From Euonymus europaeus (taxonomy: Eukaryota; Streptophyta; Magnoliopsida; Celastrales; Celastraceae), in NCBI GenBank assembly GCA_963580455.1, contig OY756960.1, positions 5,270,001-5,334,000 on the forward strand: DNA of 64,000 bases, read 5' to 3'. A program made the translations under genes and the position numbers. Of the stretch, positions 25,001-37,379 are shown in pieces; the stretch's first letter is position 1; every line of letters begins with the position of its first letter. The notes under the pieces were generated by a model. It had not been told where the DNA came from and did not search any database. It worked only from the letters and a program-made list of their open reading frames with translations.

Positions 25001-25975
25001 GTATGTAAAAACTCATTTACTTCTTCAAGATTGGCAGATTATTTAAATTTCCTCAAAAAAGTAATTGATTGAAGTGCTAAATTTGCAGATAATACATACA
25101 TACATACCCTCGATAGCAATAGTTCGACTTAATTGGTTGTATGCAAGATTTAAATTTTTTAACGACGAAAGCCCATGTAAAGACGGCATCATGCTATTGT
25201 TGAATTTGTTCCCGCTCAAATCAAGAAGCTCTAAATTGCTCAATCGCCATATACTTTTGAGACCTGCCATATAATTATAATTCATTGAATTTAAATACCA
25301 TGGTAGAGATATGTTAAGCAACTCCATATATATAAATATAAATATTTATTAATTTTCGAGTGTACCGTTGGTATCTAAGGTTTTTCCCATTTCATTGAAA
25401 CTTAGATCAAGAGACTTGAGAGAAGAAAAATCACTCAGAAATGATATAATGTTGTCATTGAAATGATTATATCCAAGATGGAGCTCCTCTAGTTTTGTCA
25501 ACCTCAAAGACAATGTTTCAAATCCTGCAAGAAAGTCCAGTACGTATTGGTCTTAGATAAGTGTGTGTGTGTGTGTGTGTGTGTATATCTTATTAAAGAA
25601 TCTGGAAAACAAATGAGGACCTTCGTTCTCCACAAAACCAACTAAACGATTGAAACTCAAGTCGAGACTTGTGAGTTGTTCAAAGGGAAGAAAATAAGAG
25701 GTGTCGAGATACCACAATTGATACGTCTGCCTGCTTGTTCCATCATCTAGAGAGAGCTTGGTTATTCTGCCAGTAGTGGCGTCACACTCCACCCTTTCCC
25801 ACTCACAACAGTCTATAGAATTACTACTATCTGGCCAATATAAGAGATTAAAGGAAGGCTTGAGTTGTAAGAGAGCCTCCCTCTCTTCCACTACACACCT
25901 ATGACTCCAACCCAACCCATTTAGCAACACACACATAATTGCCACCACTCTTATCCAACATTTCGGATGTTCCAT
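22056..25975 (-). CDS. LRR receptor-like protein (RLP), with a single-base frameshift
   Basis: A cell-surface LRR protein without a kinase, the class used in plant defence and development. Exons by eye: 25621-25975, 25366-25524, 25108-25263, 24867-24998, 24729-24816, 24531-24644, 24284-24436 and 22056-24209, all joining in phase 1. The N-terminus has a hydrophobic signal sequence, then LRRNT_2 features (CVVEEREALLQLK, CCEWERVECD). Many 24-residue LRRs follow (LDLSxNxxxGxIP). Near the C-terminus are the RLP hallmark NQFGTFNESNYEGNPLLCGP, an acidic spacer, a transmembrane segment (FWVSFVVAYTVILSSIIIVL) and the short tail YINPYWRQAWFYHIEICIST, CYYFVV. Frame breaks at the T-run of the minus strand at 23137-23140, where DFIWL should read DLSG; one extra T is enough. 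It is either a recent pseudogene or a sequencing or assembly error. About 1,100 residues if intact. Confidence 0.9.
25560..25584. repeat. (GT)n microsatellite in RLP intron 1
   Basis: About 12 GT units, between the first two exons of the LRR gene. Confidence 0.9.
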
Positions 25976-26020
25976 TTTTTTCTTCTTTCTAATTTGTACA
26001 GAAATGTTGCGTCTACATGG

Positions 26021-26030
26021 ATTTATATAG
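26021..26030 (-). promoter_or_regulatory. TATA box of the RLP gene
   Basis: Minus-strand CTATATAAAT lies about 46-55 bp upstream of the RLP start codon at 25975, the right spacing for a short 5' leader. Position and motif only. Confidence 0.55.
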
Positions 26031-27129
26031 ATGTAAGAATATTAGTTAGGCCTCTTCAACAACGACCATGCATTTACATGGTCTTAATTGGCCTTCCTAT
26101 CCATTACCAGCTAACAACTTGTAGGGCTTGGGTCAACTAAATATTTATTAAGAGGCTATTTGTCCCAATTGGCTCCTCACACCTTGTTAGGATTCACCTA
26201 CTTGCCCAAATAAGATATTTTTCAGTTTTTCAAATTCAAGTTCAAGCCTAACTCATAACAAGGCTTATTGGGTCTTTCAAGACTTTTCAAAACATTTTAA
26301 ATTCTACGACTTTAAAGTGCGTCTTACTTTAAAGTGCGTCTTACTGAGTCAAGGAAATTAATGAGTTTATAATATATACATTATATCTTTATCTAAGCGA
26401 CGTGAATTTGTTTTGTCAATAGATCGTTCTATACGGACAAAATCAATTGGTCATAAAATCCAAATAATTCAATGTTTGAAAAATTATATGTATCACTAAC
26501 AAAAAAGCTTGCAATAAAAAGAAACAAATAGTACTAATGAGATATTCACGAACCATAAAATGGTAATACATGACTTGTTATGATCTCCCAATCTTTCTTT
26601 TCTTTGATTGGGTAGGTCTTGGTCTAAGCCATAAATTTTTATAATAGGGACCTCAAGTGGATATAGATGTAAGAATATCTGCTTGGCCTTAAATGGATAT
26701 GGATGTAACACATCCATGGATTTACATGGTCTACAACTAACAACAACCAACAACCAACAACTAACAACTTGTAGATTTTGGGTGGCCTTTACTTGGGGTC
26801 AACCAAACCCAACTATACTTGTATATATGTGGGCAATGACACCTTGAATTATGCCAAGTTATCGGGACTACCATTTCGGAATATCCACATCAAATACATC
26901 TATTAAAGTTTCTAAAATATAGTAAAATAAGTCATTTTTCGATTTCATATAATTACAATTCAACAGTTTAACATCAGCTTCTCTAAACTGTTCTCTAAAT
27001 TTTAAAATATTCATTTCTCGATTCATTTTAATATTTTTTGTTTATTTTTTACCGATTCTATTACATCGACAAATTTATTTTGTATGATGATCATTTTAAA
27101 AAAATAATATACTAAAATGCCATAGCACT
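26031..27129. other. RLP upstream region with duplicated segment
   Basis: No gene. The block at about 26640-26830 repeats elements of 26015-26150 in the same order (GATGTAAGAATAT, TTTACATGGTCT, CTAACAACTTGTAG, GGTCAAC), so the RLP promoter-proximal region appears in two diverged copies. A short direct repeat CTTTAAAGTGCGTCTTACT occurs at 26310-26344. Confidence 0.5.
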
Positions 27130-27700
27130 CATTGATTGTAAAAGAGAACAAAAGAAAAGTAAGAAGAGCTATAGCGAATTAGTGATGCTCCAATTGCAGT
27201 CATCTTTTGTTCATGGACTTTTTTTAGTATTGATCCTGTAGAGGCTGTCACGAAGTATTGTAGCACCTCCTTCAATCGATACTTCAAATTTTGGAAGCAA
27301 ATTTTTAATTTTAATTTTATTAACTTTTGTAGGAAATAGAATACATACACATGTATTAGTACATAGTGGAATACCTATTGAAGCGCAGATTACGGATCGA
27401 AGGATTTTGTTCCACGTACTACAAGATGGATCAACGGACTCCTTCACAATACGAACAAACGACAATGATGTCACGAATACGTATATTTCTGGTGTATCAA
27501 ATACAAGTGACTAACCCTTGTATTTATAGACATCTAAGTGATAAGAATTAAAGTTTCCTAGACTGATTAGGTGACTATCTTATCACCTTAAGATAACAGC
27601 TAAGAATAAATCAAACACTCAATTTGATTTATCTTATGTATTATCTATTAATGTTGACGTATATCCACAACTTTTATATGTAGAGTTTTTGCAAGACTAC
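27130..27700 (-). repeat. Possible solo LTR
   Basis: Read on the minus strand, the segment has a TATA-like TCTATAAATACAAGG about 180 bp from its start, followed by a region resembling an LTR transcribed part. No internal domain, primer-binding site or second copy was found in the window. The borders are uncertain and it may instead be an old promoter-like repeat. Confidence 0.3.
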
Positions 27701-28834
27701 TGTATAGGGTGAATACACCATTAGGTAATAAAAATATAGGAAAATGTTATATATTGGTCATCGATAGTCAAAATGTTCCAATATTTAAAGTCCGGACCTC
27801 AAATGACTATAGTCACGTCATTGACTAGGAAATCATGAGTTCTCAATATTCACTCAAAAAGTCTTGTACGGTACTTTGAGTTAGTTCCATGAACCTAACT
27901 TCAAACTCTAGCAAAAAAGTAAATTGCATGAAAATCGATTTTATGAGTCCAACGGTACTTTTTTTTGTCACAGACTAAAATCAAATTAGACGTGAAAAAA
28001 AAAACATAAATATTTCGAGTTTATATTAAATGGTTTAGAATTTTCAAGTATTTTTCACATTTAATTTCATTTTTGTTTAGATTTGTTAATCCAATCGAAA
28101 CACATACATAATTTTTTTAATACCTCAATCAAATTACAGCATGATCGTTTTTCAACAGCAGACTCGAGTAATCCCACATCTAGCGATGGACCTAGATTTT
28201 GAAGCAAAGTCTTCCCAGCAATAAATACTTTAACAAAATGGAATGCAAAATCAAAAACTCAAATCCTACAAGCCTTAATTTTCATACCATGATGATATTC
28301 TCTCTATGTGCTTATGCATAATTGTTATAGCTATACTTCACTAGTGGGACATTGCTTCAAGCAAAAGCCTTAGTGGGGTCATCTGTGAAGCCAAGCTGAT
28401 TGAGCTTAAAGTTCATGCTAAGAAAAAATGGGTCTTTCTTAAGACCAACTTTTATCATTAGTGTTAGTGTGCACTTCTTTGGAACTTCATCAGCTTAAAT
28501 AAAAATAATTAAGAAGTAATAGGACCTCCATCTCCTTTTATAATTGAAAGGAATAAGAAGAGAAGTTGGTGGGAGCTCACTTTTGTTGCCTTTCTAACAA
28601 AGATTAGCCGTTCAAATGATTAGTGCATATTGCACCCATCTATGGGGCTTATCCCCGTAATGCATTTTTCCTTTCAAAGATTCTAAACAATTCTTTTTTG
28701 GTGACCCAAACATGCCTATTCTTGGACGTCCAAGTTTGACCACTTTAGTATCCAATGACTTGTTGAAGAGTCAAGAAAGAATCGACTAATCAATGCATAG
28801 TTTTCAGAAGTTCTGAATCGCGGATTTAAAATAC

Positions 28835-28901
<67 letters not shown>

Positions 28902-29193
28902 TCACATGTGCATTTAGAATGTGTAGCTAACATTTTGGGTTTAAGATATCTTTTTTAAAAAGCTTTAAAAAATTATATTTTGTTTGATCGGTTTTACAAA
29001 TCTAACGATATATTTTTATTTCAAAGAAATCAAATACAACCTCAAAAGTGTATCAAATGTTTTGTATTTTATATTCTAACGGTCTAAAATTATCATACAA
29101 TTTTATTGTTGAATTTTATTTTTGTTATGAAAAAAAATCGTTGGATTCGTAAAACCGATTAGAAGATATATTACCCATCAGAAGACAAAGTGT
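27701..29193. other. Intergenic, includes (AT)n tract
   Basis: No gene recognised. A long pure (TA)n microsatellite occupies about 28838-28899. Confidence 0.6.
28838..28899. repeat. (TA)n microsatellite
   Basis: About 30 uninterrupted TA dinucleotides. Confidence 0.95.
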
Positions 29194-29212
29194 AATAAGA
29201 CATATTAAACAA

Positions 29213-29421
29213 CCAACAGGTGGTAGCCTGGTTGGTCTTCCTACTGTGTAGGGAGTGGGAGCTCTTGTGTTCGAGTCTCTCCTTCTACCAATTTGAGTGA
29301 GATTTATCACCATTATGGTGAGAGTTGTAAAAGAGAGATGGCTACCTCCCTTTGTGTAGCTCATCAGGCCATTGGGCCTCCGTATTTGTGTTGAGATTCC
29401 GCTCATTGGTATCAAAAACAA
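29213..29421 (+). mobile_element. tRNA-derived SINE with perfect target duplication
   Basis: A 209-bp element flanked by an identical 19-bp direct repeat AATAAGACATATTAAACAA (29194-29212 and 29422-29440), as made by LINE-type target-primed integration. The head contains pol III promoter-like boxes, TAGCCTGGTTGG (A box, near 29225) and GTTCGAGTCTC (B box, near 29270), about 35 bp apart. The 3' end is TTGGTATCAAAAACA rather than a long poly(A). No coding capacity. Confidence 0.88.
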
Positions 29422-29533
29422 AATAAGACATATTAAACAAACAATTATTTGAATAAAATACTTTAAATGGATTGGGCTAATTAATTTAAACTCACCCAAT
29501 CCCAATAACAAATCCTAAGCTAATAATAATAAA

Positions 29534-30269
29534 GTGAGAAGTATCAGTTTGACCCTTATATTTCATAAAATGGGTCGTTTGAACCCTTGAATTTTTTTGA
29601 GGCCTATTAAAGCCCTTTATACTTACAACAATGGCCTAAAGAAGTCCTTGAGCTCAATTTCCATCATAATATTGCCTACATGTCTGTCAATTGCTTACGT
29701 GTAATTTTTTTTCCTACAAAGTATAATGACATGGCAGACAAGTCACAAGTGTTAGATGACTTAAAAAAAATAAGCTAAATCTTTTAGGCGGACATTAGAT
29801 CGGATCCAACATATCGTTAAACTCGTGGGTTTAGCAAAAACGATAGCCATGATTTCAGTGACTCTAGCGGTATTTCATGGCAGGTGAAGGTTGGGTTATT
29901 CTCATGATGGCTTGACACAACGTTTGAGAACAGCATCCTATTTGGTGACCAGGCGCCATAGATCAGTGGTTGGAGATGAGTTGGGGGTGAGAGAAACAGC
30001 CCGCTTCGATGGCTTTACACATGATTTGTGTTTTGAATATTTTGAATATTTTTTTAATCCATGTCATCTTTACACATGATGTTTATTTTTAAGGAACACA
30101 AAGCCACACAAGATATGTAGGTCCATGTCATCAATTTTTAACGGAATTTTGGATAAAGGGCTTGCGGAACCTATTATTTGAAGTAGAGAGGTTTAAACAG
30201 GCCAAAAAAAAATTGAGGACTTAATCGAACCGTTTTAGAAAGTAGAGGAGCCAAAGCGATGCTTCTCCC
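29534..30269. mobile_element. Non-autonomous MULE with ~100-bp TIRs
   Basis: A 736-bp element whose first ~100 bp (GTGAGAAGTATCAGTTTGAC onward) are an imperfect inverted match of its last ~100 bp (ending GCGATGCTTCTCCC). The flanks are AATAATAAA (29525-29533) and ATTAATAAA (30270-30278), an 8 of 9 match fitting the 9-bp Mutator-type duplication. The interior shows no recognisable gene. Confidence 0.78.
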
Positions 30270-30278
30270 ATTAATAAA

Positions 30279-30939
30279 AGTAAAGTTCAGCCTAACAAAT
30301 CTAGGATAACAAGGGAGATTCATCAATAAGACCATTAATAAAAATGTATATTCCATTCACCGTCTTTAATTTTTCAATATTCCAATACATCCTTCAAATA
30401 ATTCTGGACAAAACTACCATTATTCTAATAAATCCTTATGTGTATGACGTATACTGACATCACCAGATTTTTTTTCTTTTAAAAACTCTCAAAATATAAG
30501 ATGAATTTTTTTTAAAAAAAAAATAGATTCATAATCAGCCCCAAAAACTCTTTCAAATGAGACCCATGATCCATATGTTTAAATGTTCATTCGTCAAATC
30601 CTCTGAATGAACTCAGAGGATATCTCAAACTTATCTAGAATTCAAAAGATTTCTCAAAACTCACCAAAACTAATCAAAGGAGTTTTCAAAATTAAGCAAA
30701 AAAATTCAGATGATTTCATAAAAGTATATCAAAAAAAATTATAGAATTTTTGAAAATCAGTCAAAAATTGAGAGGATTTCACAAACTTGTCTCAAATTAG
30801 AGAATTTCGCAAAATTTAACAAAATAAATTAGAGAAATTTTTGAAATTAAGCAAAAAAATTTAGAAGATTTCATAAAATATATAATAAAAATTATAAGAA
30901 TTTTTGAAAATCAAACAAAAAACAACCCGAAACTCTAAA
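30279..30939. repeat. Degenerate AT-rich tandem repeat
   Basis: The block AAATTAAGCAAAAAAATT..GATTTCATAAAA..AATTTTTGAAAATCA occurs at about 30682-30766 and again at 30833-30916, a roughly 150-bp repeat. No gene. Confidence 0.55.
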
Positions 30940-32779
30940 TGTAACACCCCAGCAAAAAATTCCAATGGAAATTTTGGAGATTTAGATCAACATATTTTAA
31001 AGGAAAATTAAGACAAAATTAGATTCGACTTGATGGAAAACCTAAATAGGGCCAAAGTATTTTTATTAAATACAAAAATTTAAATAATAAATGGGATAAT
31101 GGCAAGATGGTAAATACAGGTAAGCACATAGTGTAATTAAGTGGTAATGGCAGGGGCATAATTGTCAAAAATAAAATACGAATTTAAAATAAATATAAAT
31201 GGATGCACGGGGACCGAGGATGTCCTAGCCAAGAAGAGGGAGGCGGTAACGGAAGGTCGAAAGGGCGGCTAGGGCCACGATCGACGATGACATTGATACC
31301 AAAACGACGAGCTCGAAGTGGGAAAGCTAGCGCCACCGGTTTCTGACAGAAAGAAGCTAGTTTTGGCCATCAATGGGGTAGGAGAAGGTTGCGGCCGCCG
31401 TGCACTTTAAAAACGATTTCATCAATGACCGGCCATCGTTCAGGTAGTTGATACCATCGATAGACTCACTGGACTGCTCCGCACCTAATTCCAGTCGCCG
31501 TGGGCTCCATCGCCTCCTTACCGGCGGCGACTCAGTTTTGTTTCTAAACGGGTCTATTGTACACATACTGTGAGGAATAGATGCAACTGGGTCAAGCTGA
31601 CCTGATTGATACTGGGCAGGCCTGTTGACCGGTCTACCTAGTTTGACCCAGATTAAATTTAAAATAAAAATAAAATTATTTTTATTATGTATAATTATTA
31701 ATGCATGTGAATACGGTTATGAATTTTAGGGAATCAATTGCATAGTTGATTTTATTGGAATTTATGAAAGCGCAGTACGGTAAGTAACATTCCAACTGTG
31801 TCACAGGACTATGTATTTGCCGAATTATTAGAATACGATTAATTGTGAAGATGTGGCCATGTTATGTGATTCATGTACATGTGATTATATCTTTATCTGT
31901 GAGAGGATATCTGTTGTGTTGTGATAATGATAAGAACAGTTGATGGTTTGATGCTAATGTTTGTACTACACCTCATGTTGCATTTCATGTCACTATAAGC
32001 ATACACGCATAACAAGGAGAAAGAACGTTTTTAAAACCTAGTATAACTGCTATAGAGGGGGTATACTGGAAAATGACTTACAGATGTTTATAAGATGGAA
32101 AGGAAAGGAAAGGAAAGGCAAAAGGTTTTTATGAGGAACGGTGTGTTCTTTGGTAGTACCCTGAATGAAATCTCGACCGGTTGCTCTGTAGCAGTATGCC
32201 GAGATTAGGGCCAAAGTACTGGAAAAAGGGTTATATGAAGGAAAAGAAATGTTTCATGTGAATTTCGTTAGTTTTCATACACGTGCATGCATGAATGTTA
32301 CTTGCTGAGTCTTGGCTCACAGTGTCCTGTGATGCAGGTGATAATCTCCATGGTGACTATGCTGACCTGATTGTTGATGGTGATGCTGTAGATCCGTAAA
32401 GAGGGTGCTCATGTCATGGAGGCTAGGGTTGCAGTAACTATTAACGAATAAATATTAATTTTATTTATGTGGTTGAAACTAGTAAGTTTATACTATTGAA
32501 ATAATTGAAAATTCTCAATAGTCGAACATAAAGATTATTAACTATATGTTTCAGATTATTTAATGAATATGGGTTGACGTTTATCTTGGTTGGAGCATTA
32601 ATAATTAATTTGGAGGAATGCTTATTGGAGGTTATTTGGTGTATGATTATGTTATTTTGATGACAGTTGAAAAGGAGTGATGTGAGTATTAGTTTGTTAC
32701 AGTGTAGTGTTGACAGTATGAGGAGTAGCATTCTGATATATGGGACCTTGAGTTAGGTCCGGTAGATCGGGGCATTATA
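30940..32779 (+). repeat. Probable solo LTR of a chromovirus-type gypsy element
   Basis: It begins TGTAACACCCC and ends near GATCGGGGCATTATA, imperfect inverted termini of the TGTAACACCCCG type common in plant Ty3/gypsy LTRs. Near the 3' end is TACTTGCTGAGTCTTGGCTC, then TGATGCAGGTGATAA, a block I associate with the R/U5 part of Tekay/Retand-type LTRs. About 1.84 kb, with no internal domain on either side. The 5-bp flanks do not clearly match, so solo status is inferred. Confidence 0.5.
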
Positions 32780-33500
32780 ATAAATCTTAAACCTCAAAAC
32801 CCTAAATCTCAAAATCTTAAATACTAAATTCTAATCTCTTAAATCCGAAAATCCTAAACTTTAAACATTAAACTCAAATTTTATAAACCCTAAACTCTTA
32901 AACTTTTAACCTTATAACCAGAAATTCTATGAATTTCCCAGAAATCCTCTGAAAGTTAACCATTCTAGTTTTAATTTTGAACAAAAAATCTTATAAATAA
33001 TTAAGAAGAATTTACAAAAATAAGAAGAAAATAATAAAATTTTATTAACTTATATTCCTCGTGTCGTTCTCTTTCTCATGGAACCGCCTCTTCTTTCATA
33101 GAAGCTGTCACAGTCATTGTGGGGTTTTGTTGCCTCAGTCCTGTGTAAATCTTTTATATTTTCTTTTATTTTTCCTCTATATCCTTAATTATCATTCTAC
33201 CCTGCCCTTTTATGTTAACTACATATTACAACCTCATCATTTTTACAAAATTGCCATCCTTATATATTATTCACCCTAATTTAGCTTTTATTTCCAAATA
33301 TTATTAGTATATTTCCATTTTAAATTCCGATTCCGATTTCGATTTGATTCGATTCACATTCACTATTTCATAGATAAATTTATAATTGACACATTTCTAT
33401 CCCACATATGACCACACATGCTATTCTATAATTTTGGGTATTGCATACCCCATCGATTTCTTAGGTCTAGTAATAGGCTTATGAACATGTTTGTTTGTTC
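32780..33500. other. Intergenic with degenerate CCCTAAA-like tract
   Basis: 32785-32920 is a loose series of AAACCCTAAAtct / AATCTTAAAC / CCTAAACTT units resembling strongly decayed telomere-type repeats; the solo LTR at 30940-32779 appears inserted next to similar sequence (AAACTCTAAA). No gene. Confidence 0.4.
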
Positions 33501-33509
33501 AAAAATTTG

Positions 33510-36230
33510 CCTACTAAACATCATGGGGACTTAATTCAGAGATATTGTAGATATCTTCGACCACATGATGGTTGTCAAGTTCTATAGGAATCGACCTTTC
33601 AAGCTGCCTTATGGTGTTCTTCTAACTAATCTGTTTGTTTCAAAAGGCATTGTAAAATCCCCAGACTGACAGCCTTTTCAATCCCTTATAACTGCACAAA
33701 CTGGTGTGCAAATTCAGTTGTGAATAGTTAAAATGGTTGAAGTTTCTGATGATGATGATATACCTCTCTCTAAGCTTAAACAAAATATGTGTCTAGGAAC
33801 TCCGAGGTTTCTACTGCTTCCACAACTCTTATTCCTCCACCTGCTGTCCAAGTTACTGAACCTCTAGCTCCTATAACCTCAGAAGTTTTTGCACAACTTA
33901 CTACTTCGACAACTCAGGTTTTAACTTTTTTAGACCAAGTGACCAAATTGAGTCTATCATTGAAAAATGTTCTAGCTCAAGTTCTAGCCAAAGCAGAATC
34001 TTCAATTGAAATTTTGCATGCCAGTGTTTCATCCAGACTTAGTGAGTTAGCAAATGTCAAACATCTGCTAACTTCCAACATGGATTATATCATGGAAAAA
34101 GAAGATTTTGCTACTTAGTGCGAAGGTATTCATCACATTGATATTCGCGACCGTATGAGTCCATGTAAAAGGAAGTAATAGAGTGTGATAATATCCTCAA
34201 TGGCTTCAACATTTGTGCTCGACATCATTGACTACTTTTGTGATAAAAAAGGGGGAGAAACATGTGTTGCTATTCTTGTTGCTGCTGCTTATCATAAGTA
34301 ATTTTTCACGAGTTGAAGTTGTTTGTAGAATGATTGTTTTTTGTTTTTTGTTTTTTGATGTCTGGTTGGTACTAATGTTAATTTGTTTTGTTTGTTGGTA
34401 CTGGAATTGTTAGTACTATAACTGATAGCATTGATTTGATTTACATTTGATATGTTTGTGAACTAGATTAATACTACTTTTGGTCGCTCAAAGATTACCC
34501 ATGTTTCATTTTGGTCATCCAAAGTTCAAACGTTTCAACTTAATCACCAAACTTTTAAATTTGTTTCAATCTAACCACTCGGTCAAATTTTTACAAATCC
34601 GGGCAGGCATCTGCCTATGCGGCAGTTGACCTTAAGCTCATTGGTCCATGTGATAATAGATTTCCAACTTGGAAATATATTTTAAGAAAAAATTAAGAAA
34701 ATATATTTAAAAAAACAAAGAAATTGAACCCAAAAAATAAGCTTATTTGTCCAAATTTCCACTTGGAAATATATTTAAAAAACAATAAATTATAAAATTT
34801 TGAAGACCTATGACTGTGGAAGAAACCAACCATAGATGAGAAGATGTTCATCTTCAAGGAACCAACCAGGAAAGATAATCTGAGAATCAAGTTTAACATC
34901 AAATTTCCTTGCAAGCTTACTGCCCACTTATTCAAACGGCTTAAGAAAAAAGTTTAGTTGGTCCCTGGTTTTGAAGTTCGCCTCTTTCTCTAGTTGTTCA
35001 GTGAACCTCCCCTCTTTTGGGCAACTCTTAAAGCTCCTGATCTAGAAATGGTTGGCTTTGGTTCAGCTCTCAGAGCCACCTCACACAAATTTCCTTGCAA
35101 GCTTAATGCCCACTTATTCAAATAGCTGAAGAAAAAAGTTTAGTTGGTCCCTGGTTTTGAAGTTCGCCTCTTTCTCTAGTTGTTCAGTGAACCTCTCCTC
35201 TTTTGGGCAACTCTTAAAGCTCCTAATCTGGAAATGGTTGGCTTTGGTTCAGCTCTCGGAGCCACCTCACACACAAAAAATTGCAAGCTTCCCCCTGAGC
35301 TAATAGTGCTTTCACATAAGGGCAAAGCTTGAACTGTGTAAGCAACAATAGAGACAGAGTAGAGAATTCGGGTCCAAATCAAGTTCAGGTGAGCATAGAC
35401 GATCCGGGACTGAAGCAGAGAGAGTTACCGTAAGGGATCTTGCGTGGAGAGGAAGATCGGATGAGTCGGCGTAATCGAAGGACTCGTCGTCGTTTCCGTC
35501 GGCTTCAAATCCTCAAAGTTAGATATCTTCAAGTGAAGTGAAGAGAGGTGTTGGAGTGATCTTTTTGGTAAGGCAAGGTCCCAAGGATTTCATTAGAGAG
35601 AGGAAGAGGGGGAGAGAGAGGGAGAAAGAACACATGAAGGTTTTGGTTGCTAATTTAGGTTTAGAGGGAAAATTTATTTTCTTAATTTTTTTAAAATCGT
35701 ATTTCCAAGTTGGAAATCTATTTCCGCACGTACCAATCGGCTTAAGGTCAACTGCCACATAGGCAGATTGGCTGCTCAGATTTGTAAAAATTTGACCGAG
35801 TGGTTAGACTAAAACAAATTTAAAAGTTTGGTGATTAAGTTGAAACGTTTGAACTTTTGGTGATCAAAATGAAACATGAGTAATTTTTCGGTGATCAAAA
35901 GTAGTATTAACCCTTTGTGAACTAGTGGCATAATATGTGTGAATATTGATATATCTTGTTGTTTATTGAATGATGTGATTGGACATTGAATGATGTGATC
36001 TGCAAATGCTATGTGATATGCAAATGCTATGTTGTTTGGACACTATCATATGTTAGTATCTCTGCATTGGTTTGGATTTTCTATAAGGAGTACTACAGCT
36101 TAGGTAGTTATGGTGTGAGGTTGATGTATTGGTTGAGGGGGAGAGTTTCTAAAAACTCTTGGTTCTTGATATGGTTTGTTTATACAAGTGTTTTTGATCG
36201 CACAAGTATGAAAGGGAAGATTGTTAAGAT
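33510..36230 (+). mobile_element. LTR retroelement 3' remnant, split by a MULE
   Basis: Around 33546-33655 a frame reads VDIFDHMMVVKFYRNRPFK, then LPYGVLLTNLF, resembling the plant-transposon domain seen in env-like or gag-like frames of some LTR elements. An open frame follows at 33789-34118, 109 residues rich in Ser/Thr with a heptad-like coiled-coil half. At 34240-34258 a purine tract (AAAAAAGGGGGAGAAA) matches the site preceding plus-strand priming in SIRE/Maximus-type copia elements. A second purine tract (GAAAGGGAAGA) ends at about 36218 and is followed by TGTTAAGATAAATATCC, a plausible LTR start. Family assignment is tentative. Confidence 0.4.
34466..35913. mobile_element. Pack-MULE-like element with 11-bp target duplication
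   Basis: A 1,448-bp element with long inverted repeats of about 200 bp. The left begins GATTAATACTACTTTTGGTC; the right ends GATCAAAAGTAGTATTAACC. An identical 11-bp sequence TTTGTGAACTA flanks it (34455-34465 and 35914-35924). The interior is not MULE-like. It holds a 186-bp tandem duplication (34901-35276) and, on the minus strand, codon-like sequence including an acidic run (ADGNDDESFDYADSSDLPLH) ahead of a G/GTAACTC donor-like site (about 35430-35515), consistent with a captured host gene piece of unknown identity. It lies inside the retroelement remnant. Confidence 0.85.
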
Positions 36231-37379
36231 AAATATCCTATGATAAATGAAACTTGTGTGATATGGTGTTTTTTACTCAAACTTAAAGTAGCTTCATGTG
36301 GCTTACCATGTAGGGTCCTTGTTATCTAGGACTAGTTTCAGTTTTGCTACAGTTTGAATTCTCCCAGAACTCCATTTATATGATGACTCTGGTGCAATTT
36401 TTTATGAGATATAATTGATTTGGATTTTATCCTAATCAAGGGATAGCAATCGTGTTATTGTGTTTGATATGGACTCTTTATGGGGATAATTGTTGGTAAA
36501 CTATATGAAAATTTTATGGAATAGCTGTTGGATAAAATCTAAACTCCTTTTATTGAGATAAATATTATTTAGACACTTTTTATTGAGATAAATGTTTGTG
36601 AGTCTTATCATAGTCTGGGGCTGGAATTATCTACTAGAGCTCATCGTGATCAACATCTATCTCGATCTAAAGAAGTCCCGGATATGCGCTTGGAGTACAA
36701 GACACTGAAACTTTGAGTGTGATTTGGGATTTGAAAGAGTAATACCCTTTCCTTATAACTAATTGGAGTATGCAGTGGCACTTGAATAGGCTGAAAGATC
36801 GTAGCTTGGATTTTAGAACACCAACCAAAATAGACACTAAACAATAACCTCATCAAATAATACAAAATTCCGACATGCAATTAGGAATGTAATCGAAAGT
36901 GGGAAGGGGACCACAGTAGGCTGTGAGCTTTTCTTGCATGAAAAATGAAGTTTAGTAAAAGGGGAGTAATCCAAACCAAGCTATATATCTATAGCTTGCC
37001 AGCCAAGACAACAATTAACTTTGTTTGTTTTACCATTCCATTAATTTAGGTGCACCACTTCACTCCTTCAAGAGACTAACCAACAAACCCCCCATACTCT
37101 TATTGTCTGCTGAGGGGCTCAAATTTAGATATCTTTTACCCAAATTTCTAGATTCTCATGGAGTAGCAGAATTCTTTAGGTCTTGTGAGTGATCCAACTG
37201 TTTTTGTGCTTCTTTTTTTTCCCTGATAAACAACAAATGTATATTGGAAACAACAAGACATCAATGAGGATGGCTTGACATATTCGCATAGAACAATGAA
37301 AAATAAAGGGCAAGAAATTAAAGCACAAAGGCCAAAAAACCCCGCTAGAATCAAATTACATATTCTGAAACTCTATTTA
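36231..37379. other. Intergenic, possible LTR part
   Basis: The first few hundred bases may be an LTR (see the preceding element). The rest shows no gene. Confidence 0.3.

Noticed and set aside
27129..27474. Minus-strand frames with Lys-rich segment
   Set aside because: They overlap an LTR-like segment, show no domain and are open by chance in AT-rich DNA.
32780..32920. True interstitial telomere array
   Set aside because: Only one or two exact AAACCCTAAA-type units; the rest is too degenerate to call.
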